A stretch of 43,048 nt of DNA from Stenotrophomonas sepilia (GTDB lineage: Bacteria; Pseudomonadota; Gammaproteobacteria; Xanthomonadales; Xanthomonadaceae), in contig NZ_LXXZ01000067.1 in assembly GCF_003244875.1 (NCBI RefSeq), forward strand, positions 1 to 43,048. The letters are read 5' to 3'. Of the stretch, positions 1 to 8,625 are shown piece after piece. The notes under the pieces are model-generated. The model saw nothing but the letters and a program-made list of their open reading frames with translations. It ran no database searches and had not been told where the DNA came from. The first letter of the stretch is position 1. Each line of letters starts with the position of its first letter. The translations under genes were made by a program, and so were the position numbers.

Positions 1-3
1 CAG

Positions 4-22
4 GTGGGGGAAGGGGGGGGGA
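4..22. other. G-rich homopolymer tract
   Basis: A run of guanines interrupted by two adenines lies about 120 bp upstream of the first gene. It may form a G-quadruplex or be a slippage-prone tract. No function can be assigned, and the left context is outside the window. Confidence 0.3.
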
Positions 23-141
23 GCGGATGCCGGCAGGGGCTCCGATCTGACCGCCGCCACTCTTCAAACAATTCTGATTGAAGCGCTGTAAGGCCCGCGA
101 CTAGCCTCGAATGACCAAAAGCGGGTTGTCAGGGGCAGATC

Positions 142-1236
142 ATGGAACAACCGATGTACATGCCGATCCTCAAATGGCGACAGGGTGAGTATCTCGCGGT
201 GGGTCGTACCAACGAAGGAATCAAGGATGGGATCTATCCTCTGTTCGAGATCCCTATCGAGCAGTGGGACTTCGAGAACGATGCGCCGGCCAAGTCACTC
301 GATGACCACCTGAAGAATGTGGGCAGACGTCTGAGCAGTAACTGGAAGTCGCGCCGCTGCCTGTTTGATTCGCCCTATCTTGCTGGGGACGACACCATGG
401 CGGACGGCCAGCATCATCTGGAGCGGATCTTCGACCTCATTCGCACCGCGGGATGCCAGGCCATTCCCGTTACCGGCATTGACCGGCACGTCGATTACCA
501 ACAGGCGGTGGCACGCATTGTCGCACGCGATGATCGTGGCTGCGGATTGCGGCTCGTACCGGATGATCTTGAAGGAGGACGCCTTGCTCGGATCTCCGGG
601 CTGCTGAGACTGTTGGGAGTGGTATCTGGTCAGGTGGATCTGATCCTCGACAGCTCGGCCGACGTCGCCGACTCACCCACGCTGCAGGCATCGACTTGGC
701 AGGCATGGATTGCGGCGGTTCCGGATCTGGCCGACTGGAGATCAATCACCATCGTAGGAGGCAGTTTTCCTGCCAGTCTGAGCCCCTCTTCGAGCTATCG
801 CCCACATGGCGATGTGAATCGCCGGGAATGGCGCGCGTACACGCGGCTAGCCGGCATGCATTCTGGACGGATGCCGTGGTTTGGTGACTATGGCTGCGCT
901 TCCCCGCAGACGGAACTGATGGATCCGCGCCTGTTCGACCCCAACGCCAAGATCAAGTACACGATCGATGATCAGTGGCGGATTGTTGTGGGTACCCAGA
1001 TCAAGCGCAATGGCCGCGACCAGTACCGTGATCTGTGCAGGCACCTGGTCTCCGATCTGCCGGTGGTCTTCATGGGGCGCGGCTACAGCTGGGGCGATGC
1101 GTACATCGAAGACTGCGCAAACAGTGTCACCAGTACCGGGGGAAGCTCGACCTGGCCAACGGTGGCGACCAACCACCATATGACTAAGGTTGTTCGCGAC
1201 CTCGCCAGTCTGACCGGCGCTTCAACTGTTCCCTGA
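142..1236 (+). CDS. Beta-family protein (phage 'beta protein'/sce7725-like)
   Basis: A 364-residue soluble protein with no signal peptide or membrane segment. The opening MYMPILKWRQGEYLAV, followed by a segment around PLFEIPIEQW, is typical of the 'beta family protein' group (Pfam Beta_protein), found in phages and accessory bacterial loci. No catalytic motif is known to me for the family, so no reaction is proposed. The ATG is preceded by an AGGGGC ribosome-binding site at about 130-135. Its 3' end overlaps the convergent sce7726-like gene by 53 bp. The base composition looks less GC-rich than the core genes, suggesting acquisition. From memory, beta/sce7725-type and sce7726-type proteins are often neighbours, so the two probably work together, possibly in phage defence; that role is inference. 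Confidence 0.75.
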   Translation: MEQPMYMPILKWRQGEYLAVGRTNEGIKDGIYPLFEIPIEQWDFENDAPAKSLDDHLKNVGRRLSSNWKSRRCLFDSPYLAGDDTMADGQHHLERIFDLIRTAGCQAIPVTGIDRHVDYQQAVARIVARDDRGCGLRLVPDDLEGGRLARISGLLRLLGVVSGQVDLILDSSADVADSPTLQASTWQAWIAAVPDLADWRSITIVGGSFPASLSPSSSYRPHGDVNRREWRAYTRLAGMHSGRMPWFGDYGCASPQTELMDPRLFDPNAKIKYTIDDQWRIVVGTQIKRNGRDQYRDLCRHLVSDLPVVFMGRGYSWGDAYIEDCANSVTSTGGSSTWPTVATNHHMTKVVRDLASLTGASTVP

Positions 1237-1771
1237 CCAGCGCACGGATTTCCGCAAGACTGTAGAGCTCCGACAGACGTTCACATAGCGCTGCGCGGTT
1301 GCCGCGCAGCGCTGATCTTTCCGGCGTCCGCCTGCCGATCAGAGCAGAAATTTCATCGCGCCAGAGCAGTGCTGCGACGGCCGTCGCGCTCACTGATGGA
1401 TTGAGTTTTGCAGGCCGCACTAGTTCTAGCCTCACTGCGTTGCGCGCTCCACGTGATGCCAGCCTGATCCCCCACCAAGCAGGCAACGTCTCCAATGCAT
1501 GGTCCAGGTGGCGCTGACCCACCACGATCGTCGCCTTGTCGAGGACATCGGAGTAGAACTGCTGCTGCAACGGGAGTCTCCGCAGCGTGTCGACATCACT
1601 CTTGATCTCGTAGCCGTGCAGGTGGCCATTGATGACACATACATCGACACGGCAGGCGCCGCGCGCAAGCCCCATTTCCTCCACCACAAGCGTGTTTGGA
1701 TTTGCGACATGCTCAGCAATGACCTTGCCCAGCAGAGCTGATCGCACGTCACTGTCGGTAATCGGGTTCAT
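1184..1771 (-). CDS. sce7726 family protein, PD-(D/E)XK nuclease-like
   Basis: A 195-residue protein. The N-terminal half shows the layout of a PD-(D/E)XK nuclease core: a conserved glutamate pair at 31-32, then RVDVCVI with Asp43, then GYEIKSD with Glu55 and Lys57. This D-x11-E-x-K spacing, together with the following RLPLQQQFYSDVLDKATIVVG segment, matches the sce7726 family. Residues 105-195 form a basic tail that could bind nucleic acid. It is convergent with the beta-family gene and overlaps its 3' end by 53 bp, so the two have separate promoters but linked 3' ends. No good Shine-Dalgarno precedes the ATG. Nuclease activity is inferred from the motif, and the partnership with the beta-family protein is inferred from context. 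Confidence 0.8.
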   Translation of the reverse strand: MNPITDSDVRSALLGKVIAEHVANPNTLVVEEMGLARGACRVDVCVINGHLHGYEIKSDVDTLRRLPLQQQFYSDVLDKATIVVGQRHLDHALETLPAWWGIRLASRGARNAVRLELVRPAKLNPSVSATAVAALLWRDEISALIGRRTPERSALRGNRAALCERLSELYSLAEIRALVREQLKRRSDWRGREQP

Positions 1772-1875
1772 GGCGGGATGATATCAAGGAGGTGTCGCGC
1801 ACAGGTTTGAAACCCATTGCCGCCAGTCATGGGCAAGCTAGACGATCAGAGCGTCTTCGGGGATGTGACCCCGTG

Positions 1876-3225
1876 TTACTTGCCGATGCAGAAACTGGAG
1901 AAGATCCTTCCCAGCAGATCATCGGCACTCATCTGCCCGGTGATCTCGCCCAGTGCGTCATGGGCCAGCCGCAGTTCCTCGGCGGCCAGTTCCAGGTGCT
2001 CATTCGCCAGCTCGCCATCGGCGCGCTGCGCGTGTTCCTGCGCTCGCTCGATGGCATGCACATGGCGCGTGCGCGCGGAGAACTCGCCGTCCACCTGCTC
2101 CCCTGCCCCGCCCGAGGCAATCGAACGCAGGCGCGCATGCAGGTCGTCCAGCCCGGCGCCGGTGGCTGCCGAAACGAACACGCGGTCCGGGTCGTCCAGC
2201 GCCGGCAGCACACCGAGCAGGTCCGACTTGTTGTGGATGTAGATCTTGTGCGGCACCGCTGCCACGGCATCACCCAGCGCCGCCTGCCCGGCCGCCGGAT
2301 CGCGCGCATCCAGCACGATCAGCGCCAGGTCGGTGCGCTCGATTTCCACGTGCGCGCGGCGCATGCCTTCGCGTTCGATGGCATCGCCGCCGTCGCGCAG
2401 GCCGGCGGTGTCGACCAGGGTCAGCTCCAGGCCATCCAGGCGGATGGTCTCGCGCAGCGTGTCGCGGGTGGTGCCGGCGATGTCGGTAACGATGGCGCGT
2501 TCGCTGCCGGCCAGGGCGTTCAGCAGTGAGCTCTTGCCGGCATTCGGCGGACCGATCAGCACGGCATGCAGGCCATCGCGCAGGCGGCGGCCACGTTCGG
2601 CGTCGCGGCGCAGCAGGGCGAGATCACTGCGCGCCTGTTCCAGGCCACGCCGCACCTGCGCGCCACCGAGGGTATCCAGCGGTTCGTCGGCGAAGTCGAT
2701 GGCCGCTTCCACGTGGATGCGCAGCAGCACCAGTTGCTCGATCACGGCGTCGATGCGCCGCGAGAACACACCATCCAGCGAACGTCGCGCGGCGCGTGCG
2801 GCGCGGTTGTCGCCGGCCGCGATCAGGTCGGCGATGGCCTCGGCCTGGGCCAGGTCGAGCTTGCCGTTGAGGAACGCGCGTTCGCTGAACTCGCCCGGCC
2901 GCGCCTGGCGCGCACCGAGCGCGATGCAGCGCGCGACCAGTTGCTGCAGCAGGACCGGACTGCCGTGGCCCTGCAGTTCCACCACCTCTTCGCCGGTGAA
3001 GCTGTTCGGTGCCGGGAACCACAGCACGATGCCATCGTCGATGACCTCGCCATCGGCGTCGCGCAGGCGTGCGTAGTGCGCATGGCGCGGGCGCAGTTCA
3101 GGCGCACCCAACGCGTTGGCGATGGCCGCGGCGCGCGGACCGGACAGGCGCAGCAGGCCGACACCGCCAGCGCCCGGAGCGCTGGCAATGGCCACGATGG
3201 TGTCGGTGCGGATCGTGTCGTTCAT
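1876..3225 (-). CDS. mnmE: tRNA uridine-5-carboxymethylaminomethyl modification GTPase MnmE
   Basis: MnmE (TrmE), 449 residues, the usual length. With MnmG it installs the carboxymethylaminomethyl group on wobble U34 of certain tRNAs in the cytoplasm. The N-terminal part (about 1-120) is the formyl-tetrahydrofolate-binding domain, followed by the helical domain that holds the inserted G domain. The P-loop GPPNAGKS lies at about 225-232, the G3 motif DTAGLRD follows, and G4 is NKSD. The protein ends in the invariant CIGK with the catalytic cysteine. The start lies 3 bp after the stop of the upstream NodB-caspase gene, implying co-transcription and coupled translation. MnmG is not in this window. 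Confidence 0.97.
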   Translation of the reverse strand: MNDTIRTDTIVAIASAPGAGGVGLLRLSGPRAAAIANALGAPELRPRHAHYARLRDADGEVIDDGIVLWFPAPNSFTGEEVVELQGHGSPVLLQQLVARCIALGARQARPGEFSERAFLNGKLDLAQAEAIADLIAAGDNRAARAARRSLDGVFSRRIDAVIEQLVLLRIHVEAAIDFADEPLDTLGGAQVRRGLEQARSDLALLRRDAERGRRLRDGLHAVLIGPPNAGKSSLLNALAGSERAIVTDIAGTTRDTLRETIRLDGLELTLVDTAGLRDGGDAIEREGMRRAHVEIERTDLALIVLDARDPAAGQAALGDAVAAVPHKIYIHNKSDLLGVLPALDDPDRVFVSAATGAGLDDLHARLRSIASGGAGEQVDGEFSARTRHVHAIERAQEHAQRADGELANEHLELAAEELRLAHDALGEITGQMSADDLLGRIFSSFCIGK

Positions 3226-3228
3226 GGT

Positions 3229-5898
3229 TCAGAGTTTCTCCAGCTGCGCGCGTGCCTGCGCGGCACCACTGCCCTGCGGCTGCAGCGCCAGGTAGGTCGT
3301 GTAGGCCCGCTTCGCCTTGGCCTTGTCGCCGGCGTTGAAGTAGGCATCGCCCAGGTTGAGATAGGCCACCGCACGCGACGGATCGATCTTCAGCGTGTTC
3401 TCCAGCCAGCGCGCCGCTTCGACGTAGCGCTGCTGGCGGTAGTAGACGAAGCCGAGGTTGTTGGCGGCCTGGGCGAAGTCCGGACGCAGCTTCAGTGCCT
3501 CGGTGAACTGGGCTACCGCTTCGTCGTACTGCTTCTCGCGGTACAGCTGCAGGCCGCGGTCGTTGGCCTGCTGCGCGCGCTGGCGGTCGGACGCCGGGCC
3601 GGCGGAGGGCACTACCAGCTTGGCCTTGCCGCCCTGCAGGTCAGCCACCGTCACCGGTGCCTGGCTGCCCTTGGCCTCGCTGGCGGCATCCACCTTGTTG
3701 TTCAGCGCGATCGCATCGGCGGTCAGCTGGCGCGTATCGGCATTGAGGAATTCCTGGCTGTCCGGCACCTGGAACACGAACTCGCCGCCCTGCGAACCCG
3801 GCAGGCTGCCGAAGGCCGGGGTCTGGTGCGAAACGGCTGAGACGGCCGGCGCCACGTAGGCGGCCAGCTCGGTACCGGTGATCAGGCCATCGCCGTTGAG
3901 ATCGCCCTTGCCAGCCAGCGCCTGCAGCAGCACCCAGGTGAATACCGAGTGGCCATTCGGGCCGGCATCGGCCACCTGCTGGTCGGCACCACCGGCGGTC
4001 AGCATCTGCCGCGCGCTGCGACGCGCGTTCTCGCGCAGGAACGACGACGACGACGGGCCGCCACGGGTCAGGCCCAGGCCGCTGTAGCAGGCATCCATCA
4101 CGAACATCACATGCTTGGCCTGCATGCTTTCTGCAATGTTCTGGATGTCGGTCATCGCAATCGCGTCGGTGGCGAATTCCTTCGGATCCGAATCGACCGG
4201 GATGATGTAGCCGAGGTCGCGCCCGGAGGCGAGCTGGCGGGTCGCGCCATGGCCAGCGAAGAATACGAACACGCGGTCGTTCTTCCCGGTGCGGTCATCG
4301 GCCAGGCGGTCGTGGAACGCGGCCAGGATGTTGTTGCGGGTGGCCTGCTCGTTCTTCAGCACGATCACCTGCGAGGACGGGAAGCCGAACTGCCCGGTGA
4401 GGGTATCGGCCACCGCCTGCGCGTCATGGCTGGCGTATTCCAGCTTCGGCCATTTGGCGTAGTTGTCGATGCCGACCACGATCGCCCACGACTTCTCGTA
4501 GCCGGTGGTGACGGTCGCGGCACCGGTATCGCCCTTGCGCACACGGGCGACAGTGAAGTCGCGGCCGTTCCAGCCGGCGAACTGGTAGCCATCGGCGATC
4601 AGCCGGTCGAGGATCTGCGGCAGTGCCTTCACTGCACGATCGTGGATATCGTGGAACAGGATGATGCCGCGCTGTTCCTTGTTCACCTGGTCCAGCACGC
4701 GCTGCACGATCGACTCTGGCACCGGGTCGGCCCAGTCCATCGAGTCGATGTTCCACATGATCGACTTCAGCCCGGCCTCGTTGAGCAGCTGCAGGCCTTC
4801 GGCATTGCGCGCACCATACGGGAAGCGGAACAGCGGCGCGCGCTTGCTGTCGACATCCTTCAGCAGCGTGTCGGTGTCCAGCACCTGCTGGCGCAGGGCG
4901 TCGCCGGTGGTGCGCGACAGCTGGGCGTGGGTCAGGCTGTGGTTGCCCACCGCATAGCCTTCTTCCATCAGGTTGCGGCTGATCTTCGCCATCGGGCCGA
5001 GGCTGACCTTGCCATCGGCCTCGACCTTGCCCAGGTTGCGGCCCACCTCGAAGAACACGCCCGGCACGTCGTAGCGCTTGAGGATGGCCACCACTTCATC
5101 GGTGTAGGCCTTGTGCGGGCCATCGTCGAAGGTCAGCACCACCGTCTTGGCCGGCAGGTCGCGGCCGAAGATCTCACGGTCGCTGTCCTTCATCGACATC
5201 GGATACGGCTCGATCACCCCGTAGTCGCGCAGGATCGCTTCACGGCTGTAGTCCTTGTGCAGGTGGGCGATGTAGTCGTCCCACTTCTCGCGCTTCAGTT
5301 CGATGGCGCGGGTGCGCTCGAAGCGGCTGAAGATGCGGGTCAGTTCCTGGTTGTAGTTGCGCTCGATCTCATCGAGCGCTTCCAGATCCTCACCGATGCG
5401 CTGGTGCAGCTTCACCGCCGGGAGCGAGGAATCGGTGCCGACCCGCTCATGCAGGTCACGCAGCACTTCACGGAAGGCCAGGCGATCGGCGTCGAACAGT
5501 TCGGGCGCAGACTCGATGTAGTCCAGCACCGTGCCGAGGGTGGCAAAGCGCTGCGGGCTGGAATCGCGCAGCAGGGTGTCGAACAGCGCGGCGATGGTCG
5601 TGCGCTGTTCCAGGCCATCATGGAACAGCTGCTGGCCCACACGCGTGGAGGTGCCGCGGTCGGCGGTCGACTGCTGCTCCTCGTCGGCCAGCAGCACGAT
5701 GATCCGGCGGTAGCCATCGAGTTGCTTCTGCAGCGCGGCCATCAACGGCGCGGCGGCCGGATCGGCAGCGGCGGCGGCCTGCGCGCTGGGCTGGGTGACC
5801 GTGCTCGCCGGCACCTTCGCGTCCTTGTCGCCACAGCCCGCTACGGCCAGGGTCAACAGCAGCGAGGGCAGGAACAGGCGGAACGACGACGCACGCAT
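3229..5898 (-). CDS. Lipoprotein fusing NodB polysaccharide deacetylase, C14 caspase, EF-hand loop and TPRs
   Basis: An 889-residue exported lipoprotein. The signal peptide ends in the lipobox AVAGC (Cys22); Gly follows the cysteine rather than Asp, which favours outer-membrane sorting. Residues about 45-235 are helical and unassigned. A NodB deacetylase domain spans about 250-440, with metal/catalytic motifs TFDDGP (Asp258-Asp259), NHSLTH (His320, His324), RFPYG and LFHD. A caspase-like C14 domain spans about 468-660, with the dyad His550 (FAGHGA) and Cys604 (MDACYSG). A canonical EF-hand loop runs from Asp666 to Glu677. Three TPRs occupy about 771-889. It lies downstream of yidC, beyond a terminator, and 3 bp before mnmE. 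Likely a periplasm-facing envelope protein; substrates of both enzymes are unknown. All key residues are present, so it is not a decayed fusion. Confidence 0.88.
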   Translation of the reverse strand: MRASSFRLFLPSLLLTLAVAGCGDKDAKVPASTVTQPSAQAAAAADPAAAPLMAALQKQLDGYRRIIVLLADEEQQSTADRGTSTRVGQQLFHDGLEQRTTIAALFDTLLRDSSPQRFATLGTVLDYIESAPELFDADRLAFREVLRDLHERVGTDSSLPAVKLHQRIGEDLEALDEIERNYNQELTRIFSRFERTRAIELKREKWDDYIAHLHKDYSREAILRDYGVIEPYPMSMKDSDREIFGRDLPAKTVVLTFDDGPHKAYTDEVVAILKRYDVPGVFFEVGRNLGKVEADGKVSLGPMAKISRNLMEEGYAVGNHSLTHAQLSRTTGDALRQQVLDTDTLLKDVDSKRAPLFRFPYGARNAEGLQLLNEAGLKSIMWNIDSMDWADPVPESIVQRVLDQVNKEQRGIILFHDIHDRAVKALPQILDRLIADGYQFAGWNGRDFTVARVRKGDTGAATVTTGYEKSWAIVVGIDNYAKWPKLEYASHDAQAVADTLTGQFGFPSSQVIVLKNEQATRNNILAAFHDRLADDRTGKNDRVFVFFAGHGATRQLASGRDLGYIIPVDSDPKEFATDAIAMTDIQNIAESMQAKHVMFVMDACYSGLGLTRGGPSSSSFLRENARRSARQMLTAGGADQQVADAGPNGHSVFTWVLLQALAGKGDLNGDGLITGTELAAYVAPAVSAVSHQTPAFGSLPGSQGGEFVFQVPDSQEFLNADTRQLTADAIALNNKVDAASEAKGSQAPVTVADLQGGKAKLVVPSAGPASDRQRAQQANDRGLQLYREKQYDEAVAQFTEALKLRPDFAQAANNLGFVYYRQQRYVEAARWLENTLKIDPSRAVAYLNLGDAYFNAGDKAKAKRAYTTYLALQPQGSGAAQARAQLEKL

Positions 5899-5952
5899 GG
5901 CGGACTCGAAGATGGGAGGAACGGTATGCAGGCGATTCTAACGCCGCATGCG

Positions 5953-5976
5953 AAAAGCCCGCCTTGCGGCGGGCTT
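5953..5976 (-). terminator. Rho-independent terminator after yidC
   Basis: A 9-bp stem (AAGCCCGCC / GGCGGGCTT) with a TTGC loop, followed in the leftward direction by a short U-run. It sits between the yidC stop and the NodB-caspase gene and probably ends or attenuates the rpmH-rnpA-yidC transcript. Confidence 0.85.
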
Positions 5977-5988
5977 CTACTGGGGTCG

Positions 5989-6005
5989 GCCGGCCAGTGG
6001 CCGGC
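5989..6005. repeat. SMAG-like palindrome lacking GTAG
   Basis: A GCCGGCC/GGCCGGC palindrome with a 3-nt loop directly after the yidC stop. It has the stem of SMAG elements but not a clear GTAG end, so it may be a degenerate copy. Confidence 0.4.
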
Positions 6006-6013
6006 TCTGCCGA

Positions 6014-7729
6014 TTACTTCTTCTTGACCGGGGCCGGAGCGGTGGTGGCCGGGACCGGCTCGCCGCCATGGCGCTTGGTCATCCACCACTGCTGCAGCAG
6101 GCCCAGGCCGCCGTTGACCACCCAGTACAGGACCAGGCCGGACGGCATGAAGGCCATCATGACGCCGAACACCAGCGGCATGAACTGCATCATCTTCTGC
6201 TGCATCGGGTCCATGCCCGGTGCCGGGGTCAGCTTCTGGGTGAACCACATCACCGCCACGTTGATCACCGGCAGGATGAAGTACGGGTCGCGTGCAGTGA
6301 GGTCCTGGATCCAGCCGAACCAGGGCGCCTGGCGCAGTTCGACCGATTCCACCAGCACCCAGTACAGAGCGAAGAAGATCGGCATCTGGATGAGGATCGG
6401 CAGGCAGCCGCCCATCGGATTGATCTTTTCCTTCTTGTACAGCTCCATCATCGCGGTCTGGAACTTCTGGCGGTCATCGCCATAGCGTTCCTTCAGCTGC
6501 GCGATGCGCGGCTGGAAGCGACGCATCTTGGCACCGCTCTTGTACTGGGTCGCCGACAGCGGGTACAGCACCAGCTTCAGCAGCACCACCAGGCCGACGA
6601 TCGCCCAGCCCCAGTTGCCGACCAGCTTGTGCACCTGGTTCAGCACCCAGAACAGGCCCTGGCCGATCACCGCCATCATCGAGAAGCGGCTGTAGTCGAC
6701 CACGCGGTCCAGGCCCGGCACGTCTTCCTTGGCAATCAGGTTGACCAGCTTCGGGCCGACCCACAGGCGGGCTTCGGTGCTGGTGGACTGGCCCGGGGCC
6801 ACGGTGAAGGCCGGGCCACGCGCTTCGATCAGGTCACGACCGGCCACCTGCGACAGTACGTAGTGTGCGGTCTGGTCCTTCTGCGGGATCCAGGCGGTGA
6901 AGAAGTGGTGCTGCAGCATCGCCAGCCAGCCGCCGGTGATGTTCTGGTTGAGCGTGCCGTCTTCCAGGTAGTCCTTGAACGCACGACGCTGGTACTTCTT
7001 GTCGTTGTCGTACCAAGTGGCACCGTTGAAGCTGAAGGAGTCCGGGTTGGTCATGCTCCGCGACAGGATGGTCGGGGTGCGGTCCAGGGTGCGGTAGACG
7101 TAGCCGTTCCACGGCGCGGCGCCGGCATTGCTGACTTCGTCCTTGAAGCGCACGGCATACTCGTTGCGCGAGACGGTCAGGGTGCGCTTGATGGTCACGC
7201 CGTTGTCGGCGGTCCACACGAACGGGATCTGCAGCTCGTTCTGGCCCTTGGCCAGCACGAAGTCCTTGGTGTCACCGACCAGCTTGAAGCCGTCGGCGCC
7301 GGGAACCGGGGTGTTCTTGTCTTCGCTGGCCCAGCCACTGATCGCGCTGTACGGATGCGCGGGGTCTTCGGTCAGCAGGCGAACCGGCGGGCTGCCTTCG
7401 TCCTTGGTCTGCGGGAACTGCAGCAGCTCGGCGTCGAGCACGCGGCCACCATCAAGCACCAGGCGCAGCACGTCGGTGGTGACGGTCACGCGCTGGCTGG
7501 CCGGGGTGGCACTGGCCTGCGCCTGCACAGCGGCCTGGCCCGGGGCGCCCGGGACCTGTGCACTGGGAATGCTGCCCGAGGCAGCGCCCGGAACACTCTG
7601 TGCGGCAGCCGGGGCCGACGTGGTCGTCGGTGGCGGGGTCGGAGCAGCCTTTTCACGGCTCCACTCCATCCACAGCAGCACGGCCACCATCAGCCAGGCA
7701 AAAATGAGGAATACGCGGGTCTGGTTCAT
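6014..7729 (-). CDS. yidC: Membrane protein insertase YidC
   Basis: YidC/Oxa1 insertase, 571 residues, which inserts and folds inner-membrane proteins alone or with SecYEG. The N-terminal anchor (about 4-22) precedes a Pro/Ala-rich linker and the large periplasmic beta domain (about 60-345). The conserved insertase core lies at about 350-560, including the segment [26 protein letters not shown] around 385-405 and a basic C-terminus ending PVKKK. The start codon overlaps the rnpA stop as TGATG, so translation is coupled. The small yidD gene commonly found between rnpA and yidC is absent here. Confidence 0.97.
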   Translation of the reverse strand: MNQTRVFLIFAWLMVAVLLWMEWSREKAAPTPPPTTTSAPAAAQSVPGAASGSIPSAQVPGAPGQAAVQAQASATPASQRVTVTTDVLRLVLDGGRVLDAELLQFPQTKDEGSPPVRLLTEDPAHPYSAISGWASEDKNTPVPGADGFKLVGDTKDFVLAKGQNELQIPFVWTADNGVTIKRTLTVSRNEYAVRFKDEVSNAGAAPWNGYVYRTLDRTPTILSRSMTNPDSFSFNGATWYDNDKKYQRRAFKDYLEDGTLNQNITGGWLAMLQHHFFTAWIPQKDQTAHYVLSQVAGRDLIEARGPAFTVAPGQSTSTEARLWVGPKLVNLIAKEDVPGLDRVVDYSRFSMMAVIGQGLFWVLNQVHKLVGNWGWAIVGLVVLLKLVLYPLSATQYKSGAKMRRFQPRIAQLKERYGDDRQKFQTAMMELYKKEKINPMGGCLPILIQMPIFFALYWVLVESVELRQAPWFGWIQDLTARDPYFILPVINVAVMWFTQKLTPAPGMDPMQQKMMQFMPLVFGVMMAFMPSGLVLYWVVNGGLGLLQQWWMTKRHGGEPVPATTAPAPVKKK

Positions 7730-8223
7730 CAGCGGACAGGCTCGGCGGGGCCGGGACGCGATGCCGGCTCGGTCAAAGAAGGAGTTGCGATGCCATCAGG
7801 CGGCGGCATTGTGCCGTCCACGCCCGGCGCGGGCAATGCACGCAGGCGACGCAGCAGGCGCAGGAAGGCCTGGCGGATCTCGTCGTTGCTGGCGGAACGC
7901 GCAGCACTACGGGCCACGACGACGAAGTCGCCTGGCTGGATATCGGTACGTGTCTGACGCAGGATGTCGCGCAGGACGCGCTTGATCCGGTTACGCCCAA
8001 CGGCGTTCGGATCGACCTTGCGGGAAACCGCCAGACCCAGCCTGGCCGGCCGGTCAGCCGGCAGCCAGTGCAGGGTCATCAGCGGATCGGACACACGGCG
8101 GGCGCCGTTGAAGACCGTTGAGTATTCGGCACGCGTGCGAACCCGCGCAGAGCGAGGGAATCGCTTGCGCGGGTCTGCAGTATTCACTGTCGAAGGGATT
8201 GCGTCTGCCGCAGGGTGCGGCAT
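7729..8223 (-). CDS. rnpA: Ribonuclease P protein component
   Basis: RnpA, the protein subunit of RNase P, which helps the catalytic RNA remove tRNA 5' leaders. The RNA-binding signature [11 protein letters not shown] is at 76-86, and the [19 protein letters not shown] segment at about 20-38 is typical of the family N-terminus. From the ATG at 8223, five bases after the rpmH stop, the protein has 164 residues. A GTG at 8187 would give 152 and places the start closer to the conserved region; neither has a good Shine-Dalgarno. The Pro-rich tail from about residue 130 is longer than in typical RnpA (about 120 residues). The stop overlaps the yidC start. Confidence 0.93.
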   Translation of the reverse strand: MPHPAADAIPSTVNTADPRKRFPRSARVRTRAEYSTVFNGARRVSDPLMTLHWLPADRPARLGLAVSRKVDPNAVGRNRIKRVLRDILRQTRTDIQPGDFVVVARSAARSASNDEIRQAFLRLLRRLRALPAPGVDGTMPPPDGIATPSLTEPASRPGPAEPVR

Positions 8224-8228
8224 GGCAA

Positions 8229-8369
8229 TCAGGCGCTCAGGACTTTGCGGCCCTTGGCGCGGCGACGCGACAGGATCTTGCGGCCGTCAGCGGTCTTCAT
8301 ACGGGCACGGAAGCCGTGGTCGCGCTTACGCTTGAGGTTGCTGGGCTGGTAGGTGCGCTTCGTGGCCAT
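8229..8369 (-). CDS. rpmH: 50S ribosomal protein L34
   Basis: A 46-residue highly basic protein that starts [20 protein letters not shown] and ends KGRKVLSA, the near-invariant L34 sequence. It belongs to the large ribosomal subunit. The gene is divergent from dnaA, has an AGAGG ribosome-binding site, and leads the rpmH-rnpA-yidC operon. A good sigma-70 promoter lies just upstream (8409-8438). Confidence 0.98.
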   Translation of the reverse strand: MATKRTYQPSNLKRKRDHGFRARMKTADGRKILSRRRAKGRKVLSA

Positions 8370-8408
8370 TGGGGGCCTCTCGTATGAATGGGACGGAAAG
8401 AACCGGAA

Positions 8409-8438
8409 ATTCTAGAGAGGTCTCCCCCCTCACGTCAA
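8409..8438 (-). promoter_or_regulatory. Sigma-70 promoter of rpmH
   Basis: On the minus strand TTGACG (8438-8433) and TAGAAT (8414-8409) are 18 bp apart and about 40 bp upstream of the rpmH start. This is the best-looking core promoter in the window. Its distance and orientation fit the rpmH operon. Confidence 0.75.
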
Positions 8439-8478
8439 CCCCTGGGGACTACGCGAATTCACCGGGCTGTGCAATAGC

Positions 8479-8499
8479 TGTGGATGTTTTTGTGAATAA
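8479..8499 (-). promoter_or_regulatory. Two weak DnaA-box-like sites upstream of dnaA
   Basis: TGTGGATGT (8479-8487) matches the reverse box TGTGGATAA at 7 of 9 positions and TGTGAATAA (8491-8499) at 8 of 9. They lie in the rpmH-dnaA spacer and could allow DnaA to repress its own gene. Sites this weak need binding evidence. Confidence 0.5.
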
Positions 8500-8625
8500 G
8501 TAGGGGACAAGCATTCCGAAGGCGGGCGCTCGGTGGTAGTCTGAGCCATCCATTTCCCCCCCTTTCCGGCCTGTGTTTGGGCGCCTTGTCGCGTCCATGC
8601 CCCGGCCACCGGACGATTATTGCTG

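Noticed and set aside
1786..1793. Perfect AAGGAGGT on the plus strand before mnmE's antisense
   Set aside because: The frame after it runs antisense to mnmE and its start codon is too close; probably chance.
3949..6027. Long plus-strand open frame opposite the NodB-caspase gene
   Set aside because: It is a GC-rich shadow frame; the minus strand encodes clear domains with intact catalytic motifs, and the plus frame has a biased His/Gly/Val composition with no motif.
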